Below are positions 57,217 through 64,000 of a stretch of DNA of 64,000 nucleotides, piece after piece. Positions within the stretch are counted from its first letter, which is position 1. The number at the start of each line of letters is the position of its first letter. Source of the stretch: Myroides pelagicus (GTDB taxonomy: Bacteria; Bacteroidota; Bacteroidia; Flavobacteriales; Flavobacteriaceae); assembly GCF_009711055.1 (NCBI RefSeq), contig NZ_WMJY01000011.1, positions 30,674 to 94,673 on the forward strand, in the 5' to 3' direction. A program made the position numbers and the translations under genes. The notes below the pieces were generated by a model, which was given only the letters and a program-made list of their open reading frames with translations, did no database searches and had not been told where the DNA came from.

Positions 57217-60200
57217 ATGATACCGATTAAGTTAACGATTGAAGGGATATATTCTTATCAAGAAAAACAAGTCATCGATTTTACTAGTTTAATAGAGGCA
57301 GGGTTATTTGGAATTTTTGGACGTGTAGGATCAGGGAAGTCTTCTATTTTGGAAGCTATATCTTTTGGATTATACGGTGAAAGTGAGCGCTTAAACGCTA
57401 GAGATAATCGTGCATACAATATGATGAACCTCAAGTCAAGTCGATCACTTATTGATTTTGAGTTTTATAATTTTAAAGATGAGAAGTATCGTATTTACAG
57501 AGAGTTTAAACGAAACTCTAAGCGCTTTGAAGATGTTAAGCGAGGAGAAGCGATATTGTATCAGTGGAAAGATGAAGAGTGGGTGCCTTTACCCGATTTA
57601 GATATAGAAGGAATAGTAGGTCTTAGTTATGAAAACTTTAAACGCACGATTATTATTCCACAGGGACAATTCAAAGAGTTCTTAGAATTAGGTGGTGCCG
57701 ATAGAACAAGAATGATGCAGCAAATCTTTAGGCTGGATCGATTTGATTTAGCCAATAAAACTAAGAGCTTGTTGAGTTCAACAAGAGAACGTCTTAATCT
57801 TATCGAGGGAGAACTTAATAGCTTTAGCCAAGTTACTGCTGAAGAAATTGGCAGTAAAAAAGAATTACACCTTCAAGAGAGTAAAAAAGCTACAGAGCTG
57901 ACTGTAGTATATAAACAAGAACAGGAGAGTTATCTAAAGCTTAAAGGGCTAAAAGAGGATTTTGATGTTTTAGCACAGAAGAAATCAGAATTTGTTCAGT
58001 TAGAAAAGAGGTTACCTGAAATTCTTGAACAGAAAAAGGAGTTAGTTCAATATGAGTTATTTGATAAAGTTTTTTCAGCTTTATTAGTAGAACAAAAGAA
58101 TACAAATACTAAAGTAGTCACTAAGGAGACAAGATTAGAAGATGCTACAAAGGAAGTAATTGTATTAGAAGGTCAGTTTAATAAAGTAGCTCAAGAGCTC
58201 AAAGGTGTTGAGGAACAATATGCTGGTTTAGAAAATGTAAAAGCAGAGCTGTACGAACTGAATTTGATTAAAGAAATTCAGCAAGCAGATCGTGTTAAGC
58301 AGGTTTTACTCGAGCGCTTTCAGAAGGGAAAGTCTTATGTGATAGAGGCAGAAAAATCATTAGAAGTTAGTAGAGAAAAAGTAAAAGGACTTGAAGTAAC
58401 ACTAAATCAACTAAAGGAAAAGCGCATTGATACAACTATTTTGATGGCAATTGATGCTTGGTTTAATCAACATACTTTGATTAGTACAAGTATTGAAGGT
58501 GTACAGCAAACGATGCAAACGTTGAATGAAGATATTCAAGCAGTGGATAAAGATATTCAAAGGCTTAAATTAAGAGATGTAAACCAATGGGAACAAGAAA
58601 TAGAGCAGTATCGAAATCAATTTGAACAAGAAGTTGGTCGAATCGAAGGAGAGTTGCGCAATCACAGAGTTGCTCAGCAACTTGCTCAATATGCTAGTGA
58701 GTTGCACCCAGGACAACCATGTCCTCTTTGTGGATCTGCTCATCACCCTCATATATTACAAGGGGGAGATGTATCAGTAGCTATTCAACAGAGCGAAAAG
58801 CACTTAGCTGAGGTTAAGGATAAACAACAGCGATTAGTAAAATATGAGCGTAAGGCAACAGGATTGTTTGATAGAAAAAAAATGTTATTGTCCCAATGGA
58901 CAGATAGTCAACAAAAAGAGTTGGCCTATAAACAACAGTTGGAAATACATCAGGAGAATTTTGAATGGACTTTAATAGTACAGGCTAATGAAGAACAATT
59001 TCTGTTGTTAAAGCAACAAGTAGAAAAGGATAATCAACAAATAGAACTACTAGAAAAGCAGTATAACTCTTTCTTAAATGAAGTAGAGCATTACAGAGGT
59101 CAAGTTGATAAATTTTCAAAAGAGCTTAATTTAATTGAAGTTGAGGGAGTAGGTTTAGATGGTGAGATAAAGTCTAAGCGTGCTCAGGTAGTGAGGTTGC
59201 AAATAGAAGCTTATTTGCGTATGGAAACACCATTAATTGATCAGGAGGTAGTACGTCGCGAAGAAAGAGTCGCTTATATTGAACAACAATATAAGGACTT
59301 GACAAGTCAGTATCAAATGTTGTCGCCAAAGCTGGCAAGTGTGCAGACAGAGGTAAAAAATATACAGCAGGAGTTAGCTGAGTTAAAGGAAATAGTTCGT
59401 CAGTTAGAGGTGAAGTTAGGTGAATTGTTGTTAGCGAATGGATTAGAATCAATAGAGGAAGTTGTAACGGTATTAAATAGGCAGCTTAATGTATTAGATT
59501 CAAGAGAGCAGATACAGGCTTTTGAGGTGCAGTTTGAAGTCGTGAAAAACAGTGTTTATACACTGGAAGAGAAGTTAAAAGGTCTTTCGTTTGATCAAGA
59601 GCTATTTGCAAAACAACAAGATAAGATTGTGTTGTTAGAACAACAAGTTAAAGAGGCAACGGAAGTAGTTGCTAAATTAGCAGGAGACATAGAACGATTA
59701 GATAGGGATTTTGCTAAAAAGCAAGAACTACAAAAGCAGTTTGAAGCATTCGATAAGCGATTGAAGAATATCAGTGTATTGAAAAATATGTTTGATAGTG
59801 CAGGTTTTGTTAACTACGTATCTTCAATTTATTTAAGAAATCTATGTGATATGGCTAATCAGCGTTTTCATCGTTTGACTAATAATCAATTGAGTTTACA
59901 GTTGAATGAAAATAATGATTTTGAGATAATCGATTATTTGAATGAAGGAAAATCTAGAAGTGTGAAGACGTTATCTGGAGGACAAAGTTTTCAAGTGTCT
60001 TTATCATTAGCTTTAGCCTTAGCAGAAAGTGTCCAGAGTCTATCGAAGTCAAACAAGAACTTTTTCTTTATAGATGAAGGTTTCGGGACACAGGATACTG
60101 AATCAGTTAATATTGTATTTGAGACATTGAGTAATCTTCATAAAGAAAATCGTATAGTAGGTATTATATCACATGTAGATGAATTACAAGAACGCATGCC

Positions 60201-60261
60201 GATATCGTTGTCAATAGTAAAAGATGAAGAAAAGGGAAGTATAATAGAAACAAACAATTAG
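57217..60261 (+). CDS. sbcC: Exonuclease subunit SbcC (Rad50 homologue)
   Basis: A 1014-residue SMC-like ATPase. The N-terminal Walker A is GRVGSGKSS (about 35-43) and the Q-loop is IIIPQGQFKEFLEL. Two long coiled coils flank the zinc hook CPLC (502-505, in GQPCPLCGSAHHP). The C-terminal ABC signature is TLSGGQSFQVSLSLALALAE and Walker B is FFFIDEGFGTQD. The complex with SbcD opens DNA hairpins such as those formed by palindromes. The next gene starts 13 bp downstream. Confidence 0.96.
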   Translation: MIPIKLTIEGIYSYQEKQVIDFTSLIEAGLFGIFGRVGSGKSSILEAISFGLYGESERLNARDNRAYNMMNLKSSRSLIDFEFYNFKDEKYRIYREFKRNSKRFEDVKRGEAILYQWKDEEWVPLPDLDIEGIVGLSYENFKRTIIIPQGQFKEFLELGGADRTRMMQQIFRLDRFDLANKTKSLLSSTRERLNLIEGELNSFSQVTAEEIGSKKELHLQESKKATELTVVYKQEQESYLKLKGLKEDFDVLAQKKSEFVQLEKRLPEILEQKKELVQYELFDKVFSALLVEQKNTNTKVVTKETRLEDATKEVIVLEGQFNKVAQELKGVEEQYAGLENVKAELYELNLIKEIQQADRVKQVLLERFQKGKSYVIEAEKSLEVSREKVKGLEVTLNQLKEKRIDTTILMAIDAWFNQHTLISTSIEGVQQTMQTLNEDIQAVDKDIQRLKLRDVNQWEQEIEQYRNQFEQEVGRIEGELRNHRVAQQLAQYASELHPGQPCPLCGSAHHPHILQGGDVSVAIQQSEKHLAEVKDKQQRLVKYERKATGLFDRKKMLLSQWTDSQQKELAYKQQLEIHQENFEWTLIVQANEEQFLLLKQQVEKDNQQIELLEKQYNSFLNEVEHYRGQVDKFSKELNLIEVEGVGLDGEIKSKRAQVVRLQIEAYLRMETPLIDQEVVRREERVAYIEQQYKDLTSQYQMLSPKLASVQTEVKNIQQELAELKEIVRQLEVKLGELLLANGLESIEEVVTVLNRQLNVLDSREQIQAFEVQFEVVKNSVYTLEEKLKGLSFDQELFAKQQDKIVLLEQQVKEATEVVAKLAGDIERLDRDFAKKQELQKQFEAFDKRLKNISVLKNMFDSAGFVNYVSSIYLRNLCDMANQRFHRLTNNQLSLQLNENNDFEIIDYLNEGKSRSVKTLSGGQSFQVSLSLALALAESVQSLSKSNKNFFFIDEGFGTQDTESVNIVFETLSNLHKENRIVGIISHVDELQERMPISLSIVKDEEKGSIIETNN

Positions 60262-60274
60262 AATTATCGAAAGC

Positions 60275-60595
60275 ATGAAAGATATAGAAGGAAGGGGTAC
60301 TGTACTTAATAAATATAGTCTATTGGCAAAAATCAATATTGTATTGGGAATATTCTCCTTGTGGTTTATTGGTATAGTATTGGGAATATTTGCTTTAGTC
60401 AATGTAAACAAAGCAAAAAAACAGAATAAAGTTGAGGAAGCTAAGTTATTAAAACGCGTTGCTAAGCATAGTATTATTTTATTTGTAATTACAGTACTAT
60501 TAGTCGCGTTGAATATGTTTGTTTTCTATTCATATATTGATGAGATTGGAGGTTGGAATGCTTTTGTACAAGAGATGAATCAACCACGTGATTAA
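60275..60595 (+). CDS. Small membrane protein (CCC/DUF4190-like)
   Basis: A 106-residue protein with two transmembrane helices (about 20-45 and 68-90), separated by a short Lys-rich loop (NVNKAKKQNKVEEAKLLKR). The first helix reads NIVLGIFSLWFIGIVLGIFALV. The pattern recalls DUF4190 or CD225-type proteins, often paired with DUF2752. It lies 13 bp after sbcC and overlaps or abuts the next gene, so it may belong to the sbcDC transcript. Confidence 0.7.
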   Translation: MKDIEGRGTVLNKYSLLAKINIVLGIFSLWFIGIVLGIFALVNVNKAKKQNKVEEAKLLKRVAKHSIILFVITVLLVALNMFVFYSYIDEIGGWNAFVQEMNQPRD

Positions 60596-60605
60596 CTATA
60601 GTAAG

Positions 60606-60980
60606 ATGAAGAAGGTATTGCCAAGGTTAGTGTTGTATAGTTTACCAGTAATGGTATTGTACTATTATTATGCTTTTTTTGGTCTGGAGGACAATACAGG
60701 AGTTGTATGTATTATTCATGAACAAATAGGTTGGCTGTGTCCAGGTTGTGGTGGGCAAAGAGCATTAAATGCTATGTTGCACGGAGAGTTCATCGAGGCT
60801 TTTCATTACAATCAGCTCATTTATATGTATATTTCACTAATTGCTTTTTTATACATAGCCTTTGTTGAGGTTTATATATTAAACAATAGACGATTTAAAC
60901 GTTCGATTTATTTACCCCATTGGTTTGTTTATGCTCTAGTAGCGATTGTAATTGTTTTTGTAATTGCACGAAATTTATAA
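60606..60980 (+). CDS. DUF2752 membrane protein
   Basis: A 124-residue protein with three hydrophobic segments. The ATG at 60606 is preferred; a GTG at 60588 would overlap the previous gene by 8 bp. The CPGCGGQRA motif after the first helix is the DUF2752 hallmark, and a His follows in the AFHYNQLIYMY segment. Function is unknown. The pairing with a DUF4190-like protein is common in Bacteroidetes. Confidence 0.82.
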   Translation: MKKVLPRLVLYSLPVMVLYYYYAFFGLEDNTGVVCIIHEQIGWLCPGCGGQRALNAMLHGEFIEAFHYNQLIYMYISLIAFLYIAFVEVYILNNRRFKRSIYLPHWFVYALVAIVIVFVIARNL

Positions 60981-61020
60981 CAGGGTGATTTTAGAAAGTC
61001 CAGAAGAATAGAAAAATAGA

Positions 61021-61049
61021 AAAAGTTCACTTACTAGTGAACTTTTTTG
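61021..61049 (+). terminator. Terminator of the sbcD-sbcC-DUF2752 unit
   Basis: AAAAAGTTCACT and AGTGAACTTTTT form a perfect 12-bp stem around a 4-nt loop, followed by further T. Confidence 0.85.
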
Positions 61050-61084
61050 CAATTAATATTTTTTAATGGCATATGAAATATTCT

Positions 61085-61204
61085 CTAGATTTTGGTTAAA
61101 GTCCATATTTGGCTAAGAATTTGCCCAATTTGGTTGCTTTTACCAGCCATACCGAGTTTACGCTCTTTTAAGAATAACTCTTTAGAGTTTTGCTGATAAG
61201 TTTT
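61085..61204 (-). pseudogene. Short start-less coding remnant
   Basis: An open frame of 40 codons on the minus strand. The peptide contains KELFLKERKLGMAGKSN and ends WTLTKI before a TAG. The composition is protein-like, but it has no start and is too short to be a gene. It lies in the 60981-61432 gap, otherwise AT-rich and empty apart from terminators. Chance is possible. Confidence 0.25.
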
Positions 61205-61372
61205 TTATTGTGTGTTTAAATTAAAAAACGTGTGGTTAAATATGTGTTTGTTTGTTATGAGTTGTGTTAATATGTTATTATATTATTTTTTTATTTAAAA
61301 CAGGGCTTTTATATTTTGTTAATTTAAATTTATTGCCTTTATTTGTAAGACTCTGTTAAAGCTTAATGCAAT

Positions 61373-61411
61373 AAAAAAAGGTATTGATCAATGATGTCAA
61401 TACCTTTTTTA
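61373..61411 (-). terminator. Terminator of fhs
   Basis: AAAAAAGGTATTGA and TCAATACCTTTTTT form a perfect stem around a 9-nt loop. On the minus strand it is followed by T-rich sequence, 22 bp past the fhs stop. Confidence 0.8.
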
Positions 61412-61432
61412 CTTTTATAGGTTATTCGTTTA

Positions 61433-63100
61433 TTAACTTAAACCTTCAATAAGCCCATCTACTAAATCTATTTTTAGTGCTTGGGGTGCTTTAGGTAATC
61501 CAGGCATTCGCATAATATCTCCGGCTATGGCTACAATGAATTCTGCACCTCTATTGATAACGATATCATTAATAGTTATGCTGAAGTCTTTTGCAACGCC
61601 ATAAGCGGTTGCGTCAGCTGAAAAGCTATATTGTGTTTTTGCAATACATACAGGAAATTGTGTTAGTTCTGTTCCTTCTAACTGGTTAAGTTTACGTTTA
61701 GCAATTGGACTAAACTCTATGTGTGAAGCTCCATAAATCTTTTTAGCGATAGCTTCTATTTTTTCAGTAATTGCTTGTTGATCTGTATAAGGAAATTGAA
61801 GAGGTCCAGAAGGATTGTTTTCAATGGTATCGACTACTACTTTAGCTAATTCTTTTGCTCCTTCTCCTCCTTCTACAAAGGCGTTATTAATAGCAAATCC
61901 AATTCCATTAGCACTACAATAGTCTTGTACGATTTGTAATTCTTCGGTATCATCAGTTGCATATTTATTGAACGCAATAACGATGTTTTGACCGTACGAT
62001 CGAATATTATCTACGTGTTTGGCTAAGTTCTCAAGACCTTTAGTGATTCCTACTACATTTTTTTCTTTGATGTTTTCAATAGCGATACCACCGTGCATTT
62101 TTAGACCTTGTGCTGTTGCTACAATGACTGTTAACTTCGGCTGTAATCCTGACTTTCTACATTTGATGTCAAAGAATTTTTCAGCTCCTAGATCAGCTCC
62201 GAATCCTGCTTCAGTGATTACATAATCTCCATAGCTCATAGCCATTTTCGTAGCGATAACTGAATTACATCCGTGAGCAATGTTTGCAAAAGGCCCCCCA
62301 TGTATAAATGCAGCTGTGTTTTCTGTCGTTTGTACTAGGTTTGGATTTAATGCATCTTTAAGGAGAACTGTAATTGCTCCAGCTATTCCTAAGTCTTTTA
62401 CGGTAAACATGCTACCGTCGTATCGATATCCTAACAGAATATTTTCAATTCTTCTTCTTAAGTCATCTATATCTGTGGCTAAACAAAGTATAGCCATAAT
62501 TTCTGATGCTGGTGTTATGTCAAAACCAGTCTCTTGTGGTACGCCATTAGCGTTTCCTCTCAATCCAGAAACTAAATATCTTAAGCTTCGATCATTTACA
62601 TCAAGTACTCGTTTCCATAGAATTTCTTTGATTCCATTAGCTTCTTTTCTATTCTGGTAAATATAATTGTCGAATAGAGCACTTATTGTATTATGCGCTG
62701 AAGTTATTGCGTGAAAGTCCCCTGTAAAGTGAAGATTAATGTTTTCCATAGGTAATACTTGTGCGTATCCACCTCCAGCAGCTCCTCCTTTCATTCCAAA
62801 GCAAGGCCCTAGTGATGGCTCTCTCAAAGCTACTATAGCTTTTTTGCCAATCTTGTTTAATCCAAGGGCAAGCCCTATGGATACAGTTGTTTTTCCAATA
62901 CCAGCTTTCGTTGGAGTAATTGAAGTTACTAGTATAAGGTTTGATTGGTCAATAGCTTGTTTGTTTTCTTCTGAGATTGGAACTTTTGCCATGTATTTCC
63001 CATATGGAATTAAGGCGTCTTCAGTGACTCCAATTTTCTCAGCTATTTTGTAGATGTTTTCCAATTTGCACGAGCGTGCAATTTCAATATCTGTTTTCAT
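61433..63100 (-). CDS. fhs: Formate-tetrahydrofolate ligase
   Basis: A 555-residue ATP-dependent enzyme that makes 10-formyltetrahydrofolate from formate. The ATG at 63100 gives [20 protein letters not shown], the normal N-terminus; an in-frame start 66 bp upstream adds an untypical leader. The P-loop is [11 protein letters not shown]. Other family blocks are [35 protein letters not shown] and [16 protein letters not shown]. Length is normal. It is monocistronic on the minus strand with its own terminator. Confidence 0.96.
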   Translation of the reverse strand: MKTDIEIARSCKLENIYKIAEKIGVTEDALIPYGKYMAKVPISEENKQAIDQSNLILVTSITPTKAGIGKTTVSIGLALGLNKIGKKAIVALREPSLGPCFGMKGGAAGGGYAQVLPMENINLHFTGDFHAITSAHNTISALFDNYIYQNRKEANGIKEILWKRVLDVNDRSLRYLVSGLRGNANGVPQETGFDITPASEIMAILCLATDIDDLRRRIENILLGYRYDGSMFTVKDLGIAGAITVLLKDALNPNLVQTTENTAAFIHGGPFANIAHGCNSVIATKMAMSYGDYVITEAGFGADLGAEKFFDIKCRKSGLQPKLTVIVATAQGLKMHGGIAIENIKEKNVVGITKGLENLAKHVDNIRSYGQNIVIAFNKYATDDTEELQIVQDYCSANGIGFAINNAFVEGGEGAKELAKVVVDTIENNPSGPLQFPYTDQQAITEKIEAIAKKIYGASHIEFSPIAKRKLNQLEGTELTQFPVCIAKTQYSFSADATAYGVAKDFSITINDIVINRGAEFIVAIAGDIMRMPGLPKAPQALKIDLVDGLIEGLS

Positions 63101-63709
63101 ATTGTATAAGGTATGTGTTGTATTTCGAAAGTAAAGATACTTTATTGTCTTTACATAGCCTATCACTTAAGGTCTATTATTCTATAGTATCGATTAGTGA
63201 AAACAATATTAAGTATGTATTATTTGTCTATGATTGTATCGATTTTATACAATTTATAGGGGGGTGATTTTTAAAGTAATTTGAATTAGGAGATTATTGA
63301 ATTTTGTACTCGTTTTTGGTGTTGTATTCTTGTACTTTCACCGTTCTGTATATAGATACCTATGGTGATTAGGCGAATCAGTTATTTGAAAGTGTGATAA
63401 ATAGTTAATAAGCACTCAATATATTTTTATGGATTTAATGAGTTTATTGATAAGAAATTTACTTATAACCTTAAATCCGCAGCAGATAATTAAGGTCTGA
63501 TATGCAACCCACTGATAAATATATAATTAAGTTTACTTTTTATCTATTAAAGATTCACCCATTTGGGTGAAAGCTATGGATTATAGTTTAAAAAAGCTGT
63601 AGATATATTTGTTTATTAAAAATATAAAGCGCTGATGTAAAATAAATTACACAGCGCTTTTAGTTTTCAAAAAACTCATGTAATTTAGTAATTCTGACAA
63701 ACAAAATTA
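63101..63709. other. 600-bp gap before the transposase
   Basis: No gene seen. It contains a TTCACCC-ATTT-GGGTGAA palindrome at 63554-63571 and the hairpin at 63626-63661. One of these may mark the insertion-sequence end. Confidence 0.5.
63626..63661. terminator. Hairpin upstream of the transposase gene
   Basis: AAAGCGCTG-A-TGTAA and TTACA-CAGCGCTTTT pair with one bulge around a 6-nt loop, ending in T4. It may be a terminator or a structure that shields the transposase gene from outside transcription. Confidence 0.55.
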
Positions 63710-63721
63710 ATGAGATTTGAT

Positions 63722-64000
63722 ATGAGCAAGATAGTAAAAAGTTCTAAAATAATAAGTCCTTTTGGGGGAATAAGTTTGGTTTTTCAAGAATTCAACAACT
63801 TAAACTTACCTCAATTAATTGATAATCATTTAGGTAGTCGTGGTTTAAAAGGTGTTTCTAATAGTTGTTTATTTCAGAATTGGTTGGGTATATTCTTTTG
63901 TGGCGGGAAAGTAGCTGAGGATATTCAGTACCACTTAGCTGATACACTTAGTCAAGAGCCTACTTTTAAAAAAGTTAGTTCAACTACCTTACTCAGAGGT
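63722..64000 (+). CDS. IS1380-family transposase, N-terminal part (cut by window edge)
   Basis: The frame from the ATG at 63722 (or the in-frame ATG at 63710) is open to the window end, giving at least 93 residues. The segments SPFGGISLVFQEFNNLNLPQ, LFQNWLGIFFCGGKVAEDIQ and PTFKKVSSTTLLRG match the N-terminal pattern of Bacteroidetes IS1380 transposases. The catalytic DDE part lies outside the window. The left inverted repeat should lie between 63167 and 63720. Confidence 0.75.
   Translation, partial: MSKIVKSSKIISPFGGISLVFQEFNNLNLPQLIDNHLGSRGLKGVSNSCLFQNWLGIFFCGGKVAEDIQYHLADTLSQEPTFKKVSSTTLLRG

Noticed and set aside
62019..63053. Several plus-strand frames inside fhs
   Set aside because: They are shadows of the fhs gene with Pro/Ile/Phe-biased composition.
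63101..63166. Upstream extension of fhs
   Set aside because: The 22 added residues are not part of the family; the ATG at 63100 fits.

Overview
The window is AT-rich DNA from a member of the Bacteroidetes, most likely family Flavobacteriaceae. A Myroides-like genus is my best guess, from memory of protein styles and not from a search. The evidence is promoters of the TTG-N17-20-TAnnTTTG type, the Bacteroidetes form of RNA polymerase omega, a PorD-like (DUF4835) type IX secretion protein, a monomeric NADP isocitrate dehydrogenase, many short lipobox lipoproteins, and DUF families known mainly from Flavobacteriia. Most of the window is ordinary chromosome with short intergenic gaps, intrinsic terminators and compact operons.

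Layout. 0-8 kb: the start of an aromatic amino-acid permease (minus strand, cut by the edge), a Fur-family regulator convergent with a YpdA-type flavin disulfide reductase, three lipoproteins (YceI, azurin, unknown), a DJ-1/PfpI protein, nadC, a YihY/BrkB membrane protein, a DUF2147 protein and a LemA protein without its usual membrane anchor. 8-18 kb: priA, a DMP19-like protein, a membrane-linked HTH regulator, the rpsF-rpsR-rplI operon, then DUF6495-ligA-DUF6913-dapA-ferritin. 18-25 kb: bamD-rpoZ-coaBC-porD-recN, followed by a LytS/LytTR-type two-component pair. 25-36 kb: icd, a two-gene polysaccharide export unit (BY-kinase and Wza-like), lptB-tatC-kdsD and the divergent recQ.

36-41 kb: a 1.1-kb gene-free stretch with a GC-richer imperfect hairpin, then idi-queD, manA, a small conserved gene and a tandem array of seven identical tRNA-Thr(UGU) genes. 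41-51 kb: a cardiolipin synthase, an alpha/beta hydrolase, a TonB-dependent receptor, a LOG-family protein with a Crp/Fnr regulator, a NYN-LOTUS protein, and a dipeptidyl-peptidase III lipoprotein. 51-63 kb: an AraC regulator divergent from a CynX/NimT-type MFS transporter, a FrnE-like DsbA protein, an 11-bp tandem repeat with an inverted copy, sbcD-sbcC, two small membrane proteins and formate-tetrahydrofolate ligase. The last 280 bases begin an IS1380-type transposase.

Themes: DNA repair and replication restart (PriA, LigA, RecN, RecQ, SbcCD), envelope biogenesis (BamD, LptB, KdsD, TatC, Wza/Wzc, PorD) and redox or metal handling (Fur, YpdA, azurin, ferritin, FrnE-like). I found no CRISPR array, prophage or clear defence island. 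The most unusual items are non-coding: the 11-bp repeat array, the GTGCAG hairpin, a terminator-like hairpin ending two bases before the nadC start codon, and the sevenfold tRNA array. Three start-less coding remnants are also listed.
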